Below are positions 32,224 to 41,532 of a DNA stretch of 64,000 nt, piece by piece. The translations under genes and the position numbers were made by a program. Each line of letters starts with the position of its first letter. The first letter of the stretch is position 1. Below the pieces are notes generated by a model. The model was not told where the DNA came from, did no database searches, and saw nothing but the letters and a program-made list of their open reading frames with translations. Source of the DNA: DASUPK01 sp963804595 (GTDB taxonomy: Bacteria > Actinomycetota > Thermoleophilia > Solirubrobacterales > 70-9); assembly GCA_963804595.1 (NCBI GenBank), contig CAWDQZ010000009.1:310001-374000 (forward strand). The letters are read 5' to 3'.

Positions 32224-33246
32224 ATGAAGCTGATCATCCAGGTCCCCTGCCTGAACGAGGAGGAGTCGCTGCCCCGCCTCCTCTCGGAGCTGCCGCGGGA
32301 GGTCCCCGGGTTCGACGAGGTCGAGTGGCTCGTCGTGGACGACGGTTCCACTGACCGCACGGTCGAGGTGGCGCGTCGGGATGGCGTCGACCACCTGGTG
32401 AAATTGACCACGAACAAGGGGCTGGCGACGGCGTTCCAAGCGGGGCTCGACGCAGCCCTGAAGCTCGGCGCTGACGTGATCGTCAACACCGACGCCGACA
32501 ACCAGTACCGCTCTCGGGACATTCCGCGTCTCGTCGAGCCGATCATGGCCGGCCGCGCCGACATGGTGGTTGGGGACCGGCAGGTGCAGCGCATCGACCA
32601 CTTCTCGCCGACGAAGAAGCTGCTCCAGCGACTCGGCAGCTGGGTCGTCCGTCGTGCGTCCGGCACCGACGTGCTGGACACGACCTCCGGGTTCCGCGCC
32701 TACAACCGCGAGGCCGCGCTGCAGCTGATCGTCGTCTCCCGCTACACGTACACCCTCGAGAGCCTGATCCAGGCGGGCAAGATGTCGGTGGCTCTGGAGG
32801 ACGTGCCGATCTCCACGAACCCCACCGACCGCGAGTCCCGGCTGGTGGGCTCGACCTCCGCCTACGTCCGCCGCAACGCCTACGCGATCTTCCGCGCCTA
32901 CACGCTGTACGAGCCACTACGCGTCTTCATGCTGCTCGCACTCGTCTTCGCCGTGCTGGCGGTGGCCGCGTGGTCTCCCTTCCTGATCGACTGGATCCTG
33001 AACGGCGACCGCAGCGGCCACGTCCAGTCTCTGATCCTGGGCGCCGTGCTGATGCTGGCGGCCGTCCAGATGTTCGCGCTCGGCATCATCGGTGACGCGC
33101 TCGCCGGGCAGCGGGCGATCGCCCAGCGCGTCTACGAGCGGGTCAGGCGCCTCGAGCTCGAGGCGGGCGTCAGGCCGACGCACTACGAGCGACTCGCCTC
33201 GGACCGCCCGCTCACCGTGGAGACGATCGAGACGATCGCCCGGTGA
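32224..33246 (+). CDS. GT2-family glycosyltransferase, polyprenyl-phosphate sugar transferase type
   Basis: A 340-residue enzyme. The GT-A domain begins IIQVPCLNEEESLPRLL, carries the nucleotide-binding VVDDGSTDRT and the DxD-like NTDADNQY, and is followed by two C-terminal transmembrane helices (about residues 233-258 and 272-292). The architecture matches DPM1/GtrB-type enzymes that move a sugar from a nucleotide donor to a polyprenyl phosphate on the cytoplasmic face. It is 4 bp overlapped by a methyltransferase and followed by a GT-C-like membrane protein, so the cluster probably decorates a lipid or wall glycan. Confidence 0.9.
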   Translation: MKLIIQVPCLNEEESLPRLLSELPREVPGFDEVEWLVVDDGSTDRTVEVARRDGVDHLVKLTTNKGLATAFQAGLDAALKLGADVIVNTDADNQYRSRDIPRLVEPIMAGRADMVVGDRQVQRIDHFSPTKKLLQRLGSWVVRRASGTDVLDTTSGFRAYNREAALQLIVVSRYTYTLESLIQAGKMSVALEDVPISTNPTDRESRLVGSTSAYVRRNAYAIFRAYTLYEPLRVFMLLALVFAVLAVAAWSPFLIDWILNGDRSGHVQSLILGAVLMLAAVQMFALGIIGDALAGQRAIAQRVYERVRRLELEAGVRPTHYERLASDRPLTVETIETIAR

Positions 33247-33857
33247 GCGTCGACGGCGGAGGGAACGTCTACGACAAGTACGGGACCTCCAATCCGATCG
33301 CGCGAAGGCTGATGGCGGGGTTCATGGCGGATCTCGACGAGCTGGTCGAGCGAAGCGGCGCGCGCGAGGCGCACGAGGTCGGCTGCGGCGAGGGCGAGGT
33401 CTCCATCCGGCTCGCCCAACGCGGCATCCGGGTGAGGGGCACGGATGCCTTCCCGCAGGTGCTCGAGGAGGCGCGGCGGCGGGCGTCCGCGGCCGGCGAG
33501 CAGATCGACTTCGAGGCAAGGCCCGTCGAGGAGCTCGATCCCGAGACGGACGCGGCGGAGCTGGTGGTCTGCTGCGAGGTGCTCGAGCATCTCGAGGACC
33601 CGCAGCGGGCTCTGGATGTCCTCAGCCGCCTGGCCAGACCGTGGCTGATCGCGAGCGTCCCGCGCGAGCCGCTCTGGCGGGCACTCAATCTGGCGCGGCT
33701 CTCCTATGTCGGGGACCTGGGCAATACGCCTGGGCACCTGAGCCACTGGTCGAAAGGCGGGTTCGAGCGATTCCTCAGCGAGCGATTCGAGGTCATCGAG
33801 GTTCTTAGCCCGCTCCCCTGGTCGATGGCGCTCTGTCGTGCTCCTGAGGCAGACTGA
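33243..33857 (+). CDS. class I SAM-dependent methyltransferase
   Basis: A 204-residue methyltransferase. Motif I HEVGCGEGEVSIRLA is followed by the acidic RGTDAFP, then CCEVLEHLEDPQRAL (motif II region) and PWLIASVPREPLW. It resembles UbiG/Bud23-like small methyltransferases and those encoded in glycan clusters. Starts at GTG 33243 inside the end of the glycosyltransferase gene, so the two are translationally coupled. Substrate unknown. Confidence 0.87.
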   Translation: MSVDGGGNVYDKYGTSNPIARRLMAGFMADLDELVERSGAREAHEVGCGEGEVSIRLAQRGIRVRGTDAFPQVLEEARRRASAAGEQIDFEARPVEELDPETDAAELVVCCEVLEHLEDPQRALDVLSRLARPWLIASVPREPLWRALNLARLSYVGDLGNTPGHLSHWSKGGFERFLSERFEVIEVLSPLPWSMALCRAPEAD

Positions 33858-33895
33858 GGTGGGCGGGACACCGCCCTCTAGAATCGCCGACCTCC

Positions 33896-35659
33896 ATGAG
33901 GCGCGTGCGCAAGGCGCTCCAATCACTCCGATCGAGACGTGGCGTGGCCGCGGTAGTCACGCTCGGCTTCGCCTGGGGGATCGTCATCCACCAGCTCGGC
34001 TGGGCCCAGCTCGGGCACTTCGCTCAGGTGCGCGCGTTCGCCGACGGACAGGCGCAGATCGACCCCTGGCATTGGGAGACCAACGACAAGGCCTGGGTCA
34101 TGACCGATGGACAGGGGCACTTCTACTCGGTGAAGAGCCCGGGGACGGCAGCGCTGACGACACCCCTGTACATGGCGATCGAGGGACTCGGCGGCGACAA
34201 GCTCGCGCGGGCCGCCGTCGACAACGAGAACCGGACCGCCCACCCCAAGTGGCACCCGGACAGCGTTGTTCCACTGGAGAACATGGGCTACGACGTCCAG
34301 CGCGGCCTGCGCGTCCAGGCGCGCGTCGAGGAGAAGACGCCGATCGTCTGGGCGCTCACGCTGATCGCCGCGGTGATCCCGGGGGTGCTGATGTTGCTCG
34401 CCGTGCGTTGGGCGGCGGACCGGTTCGTCCCCGGCTACGGAACGGCGGCGGCGATCACCCTCGGCCTGGCGACGATCGTCATGACCTTCTCCGCGGAGTT
34501 CTTCTCGCACGTGATCTCCGCCGCTCTCGCCTTCGCGGCGTTCTGCGTGTTGATGAAGGAGAGGGACGGGCCGCCGCGACGCTGGTCGATGTTCGCGGCG
34601 GGACTGCTCGCCGGCCTCGCCGTCACCTTCGAGTTCCAGACCGGGCTGGTCGGGGTCGTGCTGATCTTCTACGCCCTCGCCCGCAGGTCGGACCGCCTGC
34701 GGCGGGCGGCCCTCTACGCCACCGGGGCCGTTCTGGGCGCGGCGCCGATGCTCGCCTTCAACACCTGGGCGTTCGGTAATCCGCTCAAGCTCGCCTACAG
34801 CGACGCCGTCGCCTTCCCCGGCAGGAGCGGCCACGACGTCCTCGGGCTGAACAGCGACGGCTTCTTCGGCATCACGATTCCCCGCTTCGACAGCGCCTCC
34901 GACCTGCTCTTCGCGGGTCGCGGCCTGCTCGTGCTCACCCCGATCCTGGTGATGGCGGTGATCGGCGTGTTCATGATGCGGCGCAAGCATCGCGCCGAGG
35001 CCAACACGATCCTCGCCGTCGCCCTCGTCTACTTCATCTACAACTCGGGCTACTGGCTGCCCTACGGCGGGGGCACGCCCGGACCGCGGTTCCTGATCCC
35101 GGCGCTTCCCTTCGTCGCCATCGGGCTCGCGTACGCCTACAAGCGGCTGCCCGCCTTGACCCTGGGACTCGCCATTCCCTCCGCCCTCTTCATGGTCGTG
35201 GGGACGCTGACCTATCCGCTGATCGGCAAGCAGGGAATCGGCACCTGGGCCGACTGGCTGGTGCAGGGCCGCCTCGAGCACACGGTCCTCACGGCCTTCG
35301 GGGTGACCAATGCCTGGCTGGCGCTCGCGCCATTCTTCGCGGCGGTGGCGGTCGCGATCGTCCTGGCGGTGCGGGCGACGCCGGGCACCCTGTTCGCCGA
35401 CTACCGGGCCGCGGTCCCGGTCGTGATCGGCTGGGCCTGCGTTGCCGCCGTCGCGCCCTCGCTCGCGAACTACGAGCCCGGCTTCCTCGAGCGCGGCAAC
35501 CAGTCCGCCCTCTGGCTGATCGCGGCGGGCGCCCTGCTCTCGCTGCTGACGATCACCGCCATCCGGCTCCGCGAGGGCCGGACTCAGCCGAAGTCGCAGG
35601 CCGCCGCGCGCGAGCCGGTCGTCGGTCGCGAGCTCGCGTCCGACGCGCCTACCTCGTAG
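33896..35659 (+). CDS. polytopic membrane protein, GT-C-like (probable mannosyltransferase-type)
   Basis: A 587-residue protein with about 12 hydrophobic segments. After the first helix comes a soluble loop with YSVKSPGTAALTTPLY, where the SPG motif recalls polyprenyl-phosphate-sugar-dependent GT-C enzymes. The segment GGGTPGPRFLIPALPFVAIGL is typical of the actinobacterial members. It probably uses the lipid-linked sugar made by the GT2 gene two positions upstream, but the catalytic acid is not certain. A TAGAAT box at 33879 lies 11 nt upstream. Its 3' end overlaps the convergent gene by 76 bp. Confidence 0.75.
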   Translation: MRRVRKALQSLRSRRGVAAVVTLGFAWGIVIHQLGWAQLGHFAQVRAFADGQAQIDPWHWETNDKAWVMTDGQGHFYSVKSPGTAALTTPLYMAIEGLGGDKLARAAVDNENRTAHPKWHPDSVVPLENMGYDVQRGLRVQARVEEKTPIVWALTLIAAVIPGVLMLLAVRWAADRFVPGYGTAAAITLGLATIVMTFSAEFFSHVISAALAFAAFCVLMKERDGPPRRWSMFAAGLLAGLAVTFEFQTGLVGVVLIFYALARRSDRLRRAALYATGAVLGAAPMLAFNTWAFGNPLKLAYSDAVAFPGRSGHDVLGLNSDGFFGITIPRFDSASDLLFAGRGLLVLTPILVMAVIGVFMMRRKHRAEANTILAVALVYFIYNSGYWLPYGGGTPGPRFLIPALPFVAIGLAYAYKRLPALTLGLAIPSALFMVVGTLTYPLIGKQGIGTWADWLVQGRLEHTVLTAFGVTNAWLALAPFFAAVAVAIVLAVRATPGTLFADYRAAVPVVIGWACVAAVAPSLANYEPGFLERGNQSALWLIAAGALLSLLTITAIRLREGRTQPKSQAAAREPVVGRELASDAPTS

Positions 35660-37317
35660 ACGATCAGTCCGGGGAGGCGGCACACCGTCAGTGGCAGGCC
35701 TTCGATCGACTTGCGGGCGGCGCCGGCCTGGGGTGTCCCCTCGCTGAGACCCGGGTGGAGGATCACCGTACGGACGCCATAGGCCTGGAGCTCGCGGACC
35801 GTCGCGGCGTCGGGGAAGTTCGCCATGTGCTTGACCAGGTCCAGGACGACGGCGGGGTTCGTGCTCGCCCGGCCGTTGACCATGTCCGGGAAGCCCTCGG
35901 TCGAGGCCAGCTGGAACGCCCGGTTCTCCTTGGCGGTGAGAGCCGGGAGGTGGAGCTGCGGGGTCGGGATCTCGTTTGTCGAGGGCTGGGCTCGTGGCAC
36001 CTCGGGCATGGCCTGGTTGCCGAACGGGTCGAACGGCAGGCTCCGGCCTTCGGTGACGATCACCAGCGCCAGAAGCCCCGCCACGGCCGTTCCCGACCAG
36101 GCGGGAAGCCGGGTTCTCCTGACCGCGCGAATCGCCGCCTCCCCGCCGGCCGCCGCGAGCAAGGCCAAGGTCAGCGTCGAGAACGTCGCGAGGCGCCCCG
36201 GGGTCCGGATCGCATCCCACCCGGGAAGCAGCTCGTAGAGGACGCGGTAGGGCCAGAGCAGGCCGCCCTGCTCGCGAAAGCCGAGCTGGAGGACCAGGAT
36301 CGCCGCCGTCGCGATTCCGAGGCCGATGCGCGTTCGCCTGCTCAGGCTGCTCGAGAAGATCCCGACCACCGCGAGCGCCACGATCACCAGGCCGGGAAAG
36401 AGGGTCTTCTCCTGCAACGTCGTGAGGCTGTTGCGGAAGCCCGCCGTCGCCGCGCCCCAGACCCAGTTCTCCTCCGGGGCCGTCAGAAACACCTTCACGG
36501 GACCGGAGAATGCGGCGACCTCATGAGGACTGCGTCTTGAGGCCGGAAAGTTGTCCGCGATATAGAGATAGTGGTGCGCGATCCAATACGAGATTGCGAT
36601 GAAGACGACGGCGCCCGCCGCGCTTGCGAAGAGCATGTTGCGCGGCAGCGCCGGCCGTCCGCGGACGAGCCAGGCGATGATCGCGACCAGCACCGCCCCG
36701 GCGATCCCGTAGGCGAAGGGCAGGCCGAGCGCCCAGCCGAGCGACACTTGCCAGACGGCCAGGACCCATGCCCAGAAGAGCCACCAGGGGCTGCGCACCC
36801 GGATGCCGCGGACAGCGAAGGCGATGGAGAGCGGGATCCCGCCGCTCGAGATCACCTGCAGGTGGCCGTCCTGCTCGAGCCTGTAAGGCGCGAAGGCGAA
36901 CGCAGCGCCAGCGATCACGGCACCCGCTGGGCTCAGTCCGAGCTCGCGGGCGAGCAGGTACGCGCCGAAGAAGGCCAGCGCGTAGGCGAAGAGGAAGAGC
37001 AGGTCGTAGCGGACCATCGCCGCGTGTGGCCCGCTGCCGATGATCCCGGCCGGCGCATAGCCGATCAGCGCGTCCCCGAATGCGAGCGAGTCCTTCAGCG
37101 GCCAGAAGCGGTTCGAGTCGAAGTAGTGGAGAGGCTGATGGAGCAGCGCGTGGCCGCCCCACGCCGGCTGCCACGCCTCCGCCAGCGGGTCGCCGATGTC
37201 CCGCGGGACGACGCCGCCCAGGTGGATCAACAGCGGCCAGGTCATCACGATCGCGAGCAGCGACGCTCCGACCGCCGCGAATATGACCTCCCGCCGGGTC
37301 ATCTCACTTGCTCGCAT
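35584..37317 (-). CDS. polytopic membrane protein, GT-C/YfhO-like
   Basis: A 577-residue protein with about 12 predicted transmembrane segments. After the first helix comes PRDIGDPLAEAWQPAWGGHALLHQP, an extracytoplasmic loop with an Asp typical of GT-C folds (position of the catalytic acid). Further features are PYRLEQDGHLQVISSGG, ending in a soluble C-terminal domain (LQAYGVRTVILHPG). Similar actinobacterial proteins are annotated as membrane glycosyltransferases; the function is not proved. Start ATG 37317; MTRREV at 37302 is possible. Convergent with and overlapping the previous gene. Confidence 0.75.
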   Translation of the reverse strand: MRASEMTRREVIFAAVGASLLAIVMTWPLLIHLGGVVPRDIGDPLAEAWQPAWGGHALLHQPLHYFDSNRFWPLKDSLAFGDALIGYAPAGIIGSGPHAAMVRYDLLFLFAYALAFFGAYLLARELGLSPAGAVIAGAAFAFAPYRLEQDGHLQVISSGGIPLSIAFAVRGIRVRSPWWLFWAWVLAVWQVSLGWALGLPFAYGIAGAVLVAIIAWLVRGRPALPRNMLFASAAGAVVFIAISYWIAHHYLYIADNFPASRRSPHEVAAFSGPVKVFLTAPEENWVWGAATAGFRNSLTTLQEKTLFPGLVIVALAVVGIFSSSLSRRTRIGLGIATAAILVLQLGFREQGGLLWPYRVLYELLPGWDAIRTPGRLATFSTLTLALLAAAGGEAAIRAVRRTRLPAWSGTAVAGLLALVIVTEGRSLPFDPFGNQAMPEVPRAQPSTNEIPTPQLHLPALTAKENRAFQLASTEGFPDMVNGRASTNPAVVLDLVKHMANFPDAATVRELQAYGVRTVILHPGLSEGTPQAGAARKSIEGLPLTVCRLPGLIVYEVGASDASSRPTTGSRAAACDFG

Positions 37318-37481
37318 GAGCCGGGCATCCTCGCAACTCACGGGATACGACGGCGCGAGCGGCCGGGGGTGGAGCCGGACCGTCGTCGGCACGGTGGGGG
37401 CCACCGAGCTGGGCGACTACACGGTGACCGCCGGCCTGGCTGTCGAGGGCGTCGAGCCGAAGATCCTGCTCGGGAGGTAAT

Positions 37482-38051
37482 TCAATCCCTGTCCGGGCGC
37501 TCCGGATAGAGCTCGTCGATCGTGACGAGCGAGCGATACGGCGCCTCGGCGGCCCGCTCGATCGCCTCCGCCCCGCCGGCGAGCCGATCCACGACCGAGG
37601 TCACTCCCGCGACCTCGAATCCCTCCTCCCTGATGCGCTCGATCGCACGGATCGTCGATCCCCCGGTGGTCACCACGTCCTCGACCACCAGGCAGCGCGT
37701 TCCGCGCTCCAGCACCGGGCCCTCGATCCAGCGCTGCAACCCGTGCTCCTTGCGCTCCTTGCGCACGAAGAAGGCGACCAAGCCATCGCCCCGCTCGGAT
37801 CCGATCGCCGCGCAGGCGAGTGGGTCCGCGCCCAGCGTCATCCCCCCGACCGCCGTGGCGTCGCGTTCGGCCGCCTCGGCGGCTATCAGCTCGCCCGCGG
37901 CTCGATAGGCGGGCGGCCGAAGCAGCGCTCGCTTGGCGTCGACGTAGTACTGCGCCTTCCGGCCGCTCGACAGGGTCACCTCGCCGATCACGAGGGCGTG
38001 CTCGCGCAGCTCGGCGAGCAGCGTCTGGTGGGCTGCGTCCCGGTCCGGCAT
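37482..38051 (-). CDS. pyrE: orotate phosphoribosyltransferase PyrE
   Basis: About 189 residues. The PRPP-binding loop is CLVVEDVVTTGGSTIRAIE and the N-terminal part has LSSGRKAQYYVDAK. The enzyme joins orotate to PRPP to form OMP in pyrimidine synthesis. ATG 38051 is preferred to ATG 38072 because a TAGGAT box lies exactly 7 nt upstream of it. The box includes codons of the longer form. It is not next to other pyr genes. Confidence 0.94.
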   Translation of the reverse strand: MPDRDAAHQTLLAELREHALVIGEVTLSSGRKAQYYVDAKRALLRPPAYRAAGELIAAEAAERDATAVGGMTLGADPLACAAIGSERGDGLVAFFVRKERKEHGLQRWIEGPVLERGTRCLVVEDVVTTGGSTIRAIERIREEGFEVAGVTSVVDRLAGGAEAIERAAEAPYRSLVTIDELYPERPDRD

Positions 38052-38058
38052 CCGGCTG

Positions 38059-38064
38059 ATCCTA
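38059..38064 (-). promoter_or_regulatory. putative -10 element (leaderless) for pyrE
   Basis: On the minus strand TAGGAT is followed by 7 nt and then ATG 38051. The same hexamer with 6 nt precedes the gene at 13528. Confidence 0.45.
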
Positions 38065-38102
38065 AGCATCATCCGGCGTGCGGCGGGGCCGGGCCCTGGT
38101 CG

Positions 38103-39011
38103 CTAGAGGTACACGTGGATCGCATCCCCCAGATGGATCCAGTTGTAGATGTAGACCGAGAACGTCTCGGGATTGCGCACGCACCCGTGGCTGGCGGCCT
38201 CGTGCATCGGCACCGACGGATAGCCGTGCGTCGCATAGCCGCGGACGAAGTACACGGACATGTACATGCCGTGCGAATTCGTCCCCGGCTCCTTGCGGTA
38301 GAAGTGGTAGGTCCCGCGGACGGTCGGGGTCGAGGGCTTCCCGGTTGACACGTGGAAGGTGGCGACCACATGGTCGCCGTTGATCAGGGCCATCACCTGT
38401 CGCGAGATGTCCACCTCGACGTGGTGCCCGGAGTGGTATCGGGGCTGGAACGCGCCGCGACCCATCAGGAGCTTCCGGAAGATCACCGGCTTGTACTGCA
38501 TGTTCCGCGCCATGCCGTTGACCTTGCGGAAGGCGGCAGTGGCGAGGCGCGAGCCGGGAGTGAACCGGCTGCTCATGTTCCGGCCGATGTAGTAGCCCTG
38601 CTTGACCAGCGATTCGTTGTAGAGGCGCGTGAGCGGGCCCTTGCCGATGTGCTTCGGGACACTCACGTTGAACCGCTCCGGAGCAGAGTTCTGGCCGCCG
38701 CTCGTCGCGGTCACCTCGTAGTTGCAGCAGGAGTCGACCGTGAATGGGAACGAGAACTTTCCGCTACCCGCGTCGACCTGCTGCTTCGCGAGCGTCCGGC
38801 CGCTCGCGGTGACGGTGACCGTGACCTTGTCGCCGGGAAGCGCTCCCGGCAGCGTCCCGACGGCGTTGACCTTGTCGAGCAGCCCCGGGTTCTTCGGGCC
38901 GTTGAGGTCGAGGGTGGGCGCGCCGGTGGCCGCGCTCGCAGAGGCAACCGGGAACGCCAGCGCCGCGACCGCCGCCACGAGTGCGATCAGGAGTCCTCCC
39001 CGCCGATTCAC
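38103..39011 (-). CDS. secreted L,D-transpeptidase (YkuD domain)
   Basis: A 302-residue exported protein. A signal peptide covers about residues 1-27 (LIALVAAVAALAFPVASASA). An Ig-like beta region with a Cys-Cys pair (VDSCCNYEVTA) comes next, then a YkuD catalytic domain. The active site reads MHEAASHGCVRNPETF with Cys277 and the His in HGYPSVPMHE, and VEVDISRQVMALI is the first strand. These enzymes make 3-3 cross-links or anchor proteins in peptidoglycan. GTG 39011 chosen because the hydrophobic leader starts there. It is 35 bp downstream of the ABC permease gene. Confidence 0.93.
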   Translation of the reverse strand: MNRRGGLLIALVAAVAALAFPVASASAATGAPTLDLNGPKNPGLLDKVNAVGTLPGALPGDKVTVTVTASGRTLAKQQVDAGSGKFSFPFTVDSCCNYEVTATSGGQNSAPERFNVSVPKHIGKGPLTRLYNESLVKQGYYIGRNMSSRFTPGSRLATAAFRKVNGMARNMQYKPVIFRKLLMGRGAFQPRYHSGHHVEVDISRQVMALINGDHVVATFHVSTGKPSTPTVRGTYHFYRKEPGTNSHGMYMSVYFVRGYATHGYPSVPMHEAASHGCVRNPETFSVYIYNWIHLGDAIHVYL

Positions 39012-39046
39012 GTCGCGGCATTGTGCAGCATCGGGCGGTCGGGTGC

Positions 39047-39871
39047 TCACGCCACGAGCTTCCTGCGCAGGGCCCGCACGGGGATCGTGAAGAGCAGGGT
39101 GGTCAGGGCGGCGAGCCAGACCGAGTTCCCGACGACCGACCAGAATTCCGGCCCCGTGGCAAGGCCCCGGGTGATCTCGACCAGGTGGTAGAGCGGCATG
39201 AACCAGGCGACCACGTGCACCCAGTCGGGCAGCTGGTTGAAGGGGAAGAAGAGCCCCGAGAACAGGAACATCGGGGTGATGAACAGGGTGAAGAAGTAGG
39301 AGTAGAGATCGATCTTCGGGATCAGGGTGGTGAACGCGTAGCCGATCACCGAGAAGCAGAGGGCACCGAGCAGCACGAAGGGCGGGATCAGAAGCGCCCA
39401 CCAGGAGGAGACCAGGCCGAAGAGCGCGATCACGGCCAGCACGACGATTCCGTAGACGGTCGCGCGGGTGGCGCTCCAGGCCAGGTCCCCCGCGACCAGG
39501 TCCTGGACCTCGACCGGGGTCGAGAGCACGTTGTCGTAGAGCCGGAGCTCGTTCATCCGGAAGTAGACGTTGTAGGTCGTCTCGAACGCCGAGCTCCACA
39601 TCGCGGCGGAAGCGATCAGGCCCGGCGCAATGAAGTCCTTGTAGGGAATGCCGTTGATGTGGGCGACGTAGGTGCCCAGGCCGAAGCCCAGCGCCAGCAG
39701 GTAGAGGAACGGGTCGAGGAAGGTGGGCAGCAGCGCGCCTCGCCAGAGCTTCGAGAAGACCCGCGCGTTGCGGAGCCAGACGGCGCCCGCGAGGCGCGGC
39801 ATGGGAACGAGGTCGCGCAACGGGATGCGCGGGCCGATGCCGGCGTAGCCCGGTTCCTCGAGCATCGCCAT
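39047..39871 (-). CDS. ABC-2 type transporter permease (NodJ-like)
   Basis: A 274-residue membrane protein with six helices of the ABC-2 permease family. YKDFIAPGLIASAAMWSSAFE and SGLFFPFNQLPDWV are typical of the NodJ/DrrB subgroup that exports polyketides, polysaccharides or lipids. It is 1 bp from the stop of its ATPase gene, so they form an exporter. Substrate unknown. Confidence 0.92.
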   Translation of the reverse strand: MAMLEEPGYAGIGPRIPLRDLVPMPRLAGAVWLRNARVFSKLWRGALLPTFLDPFLYLLALGFGLGTYVAHINGIPYKDFIAPGLIASAAMWSSAFETTYNVYFRMNELRLYDNVLSTPVEVQDLVAGDLAWSATRATVYGIVVLAVIALFGLVSSWWALLIPPFVLLGALCFSVIGYAFTTLIPKIDLYSYFFTLFITPMFLFSGLFFPFNQLPDWVHVVAWFMPLYHLVEITRGLATGPEFWSVVGNSVWLAALTTLLFTIPVRALRRKLVA

Positions 39872-40843
39872 CTACTCGCGCAGGCTCCTTCCGGTGAGTC
39901 GAAGGAAGACGTCTTCGAGCGTTGCACGTCGGACCAGGGCGGATTCCGTCGGGTAGGCGTCGTGGTCGAGCTCCTCCAGCACCGCCTCGGCGTCGTCGGC
40001 GTAGAGCATCAGAGTGCGCTCTGAGCGGTCGTGGCCCTGGATCCGGCCGTCGAGAGAGGCGACCAGCCGCTCGGCGTCGCAGCCCTCGTCGAGCTTGAGC
40101 TCGAGGACCTCCCGCCCGACATGGGCGCGGACCAGGTCCGCCGGCCTGCCCTCGGCGACGATCCGGCCCTCGTCCATGATCACCAGCCGGTCGCAGAGGC
40201 GCTCTGCCTCCTCCATGTAGTGAGTGGTGAGCAGCAGGGTCACCCCCCGCCGGCGAAGCCGGTCGAGCGCTCCCCAGACGGCCAGGCGCGCCTGCGGATC
40301 GAGGCCGGTGGTCGGCTCGTCGAGCACGACGAGCTCGGGGTCGCCCATCAGCGCCCGGGAGATCAGCAGTCGCCGCTTCATCCCACCCGAGAGGCCGTGG
40401 ATCCGCTCGTCCCCGCGGTCCGCCAGCAGCGAGAACTCGAGCAGCTCGGCGGCTCGCTCCTCCGCCCTGCCGGAGTCGATGCCGAAGTAGCGAGCCTGCT
40501 GGAGGAGGTTCTCGCGGACGGTCAGATCGGCATCGAGGTTGGTCTCCTGGGGCACCACGCCGAGCCGGCTCTTGATCTGGCGACGCTCCCGGCGTGCGTC
40601 CATTCCCAGGACGGTGAGCTCACCGGCGTCGACCGTCGCGAGGCCGTAGACCATCTTCATCGTCGTCGTCTTGCCGGCTCCGTTGGGCCCGAGGAAGCCG
40701 AAGCAGATTCCCGGTTCGACGTCGAAGTCGATCCCGGCGACCGCGGTGCGCTCGCCGAATCGCTTGCTCACCCCGCGGGCTCTGACCGCGGCACTCGAGG
40801 CCGCGTCCTCGGGCGCAGCCAGTTTCGGGCTGGCCATCTCCAT
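39872..40843 (-). CDS. ABC transporter ATP-binding protein (NodI/DrrA-like)
   Basis: A 323-residue ATPase. Walker A is GPNGAGKTT, the Q-loop VPQETNLD, the signature LSGGMKRR, Walker B LVVLDEPTTGLDP, and the H-loop LLTTHYMEEAERL. The C-terminal extension VLELKLDEGCDAERLVASLDG is the DrrA/NodI type. ATG 40843 overlaps the CPBP stop (ATGA). A second ATG at 40837 is possible. Pairs with the permease immediately downstream. Confidence 0.94.
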   Translation of the reverse strand: MEMASPKLAAPEDAASSAAVRARGVSKRFGERTAVAGIDFDVEPGICFGFLGPNGAGKTTTMKMVYGLATVDAGELTVLGMDARRERRQIKSRLGVVPQETNLDADLTVRENLLQQARYFGIDSGRAEERAAELLEFSLLADRGDERIHGLSGGMKRRLLISRALMGDPELVVLDEPTTGLDPQARLAVWGALDRLRRRGVTLLLTTHYMEEAERLCDRLVIMDEGRIVAEGRPADLVRAHVGREVLELKLDEGCDAERLVASLDGRIQGHDRSERTLMLYADDAEAVLEELDHDAYPTESALVRRATLEDVFLRLTGRSLRE

Positions 40844-41532
40844 CAGCTCACCAGGGCCAGCGCCAGGCCGTTGTTGATCATGTGCGCGATCACGCAGGGC
40901 CACAGCGACCCCGTCCGGTCGTAGAGCCAGCAGAGCGCCAGGCCGAGAGCGGCGAGGGGAACGACGGTTGTGATTCCGGTCGGCGCATGCACCAGTCCGA
41001 AGATAAGACCCGAAGTGAGCGCTGCCGGCCAGAGCGACCAGCGTGTGCGCAGGCCGGCGAACAGGAACCCGCGGAAGAAGAGCTCTTCGGCCACGGGCGC
41101 GAAGCCGACGATCATCACCACGGCGAGAACGGCGATCACGATGCTCGGGTTGCCGACCCCAAGCTCGCCCCCGATGTCCTCCTGGTCCGGCTTCAGGACG
41201 AGGCTCGCAAACAGCGCGGCGGCGATGTAGTACGCGACCAGCGTCCCGAGCATGATCCAGATGGCCTTTGGGCGGAACGGGCGGAGGCCGAGCAGGTGCA
41301 GAGGCCGACCGAGCGGCTTGAACTTCCAGTCGGAGGCGACGCCGAGCGCGACGAGGAGCAGTAGGCCGTCGAAGATCGCCTGGGCCGCCAGGAGCGCGCC
41401 GTCCGAGTCGAGGTCGGGGTCGAACGGCGCCACCACGAGCGGCGGGATGATGATCGCCAGGAGCAGGCCGCCGAGCAGCCACCAGAAGGTCGTCCTCGGG
41501 GTCCAGGGCACCGGTTGCACGCCGACCTCCAT
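40843..41532 (-). CDS. CPBP-family intramembrane metalloprotease
   Basis: A 229-residue membrane protein of the CAAX protease/bacteriocin-processing family. The motif pair is EELFFRGFL (EE-x3-R) and FGLVHAPTG (second His), with HMINN near the C-terminus. These residues form the putative metal site within helices. It overlaps both the RDD gene before it and the ABC ATPase after it, suggesting a common membrane or export function. Confidence 0.9.
   Translation of the reverse strand: MEVGVQPVPWTPRTTFWWLLGGLLLAIIIPPLVVAPFDPDLDSDGALLAAQAIFDGLLLLVALGVASDWKFKPLGRPLHLLGLRPFRPKAIWIMLGTLVAYYIAAALFASLVLKPDQEDIGGELGVGNPSIVIAVLAVVMIVGFAPVAEELFFRGFLFAGLRTRWSLWPAALTSGLIFGLVHAPTGITTVVPLAALGLALCWLYDRTGSLWPCVIAHMINNGLALALVS

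Noticed and set aside
33923..36220. 765-codon minus-strand open frame
   Set aside because: It covers two membrane-protein genes in other frames and has the Arg/Gly/Asp-heavy composition of a shadow frame.
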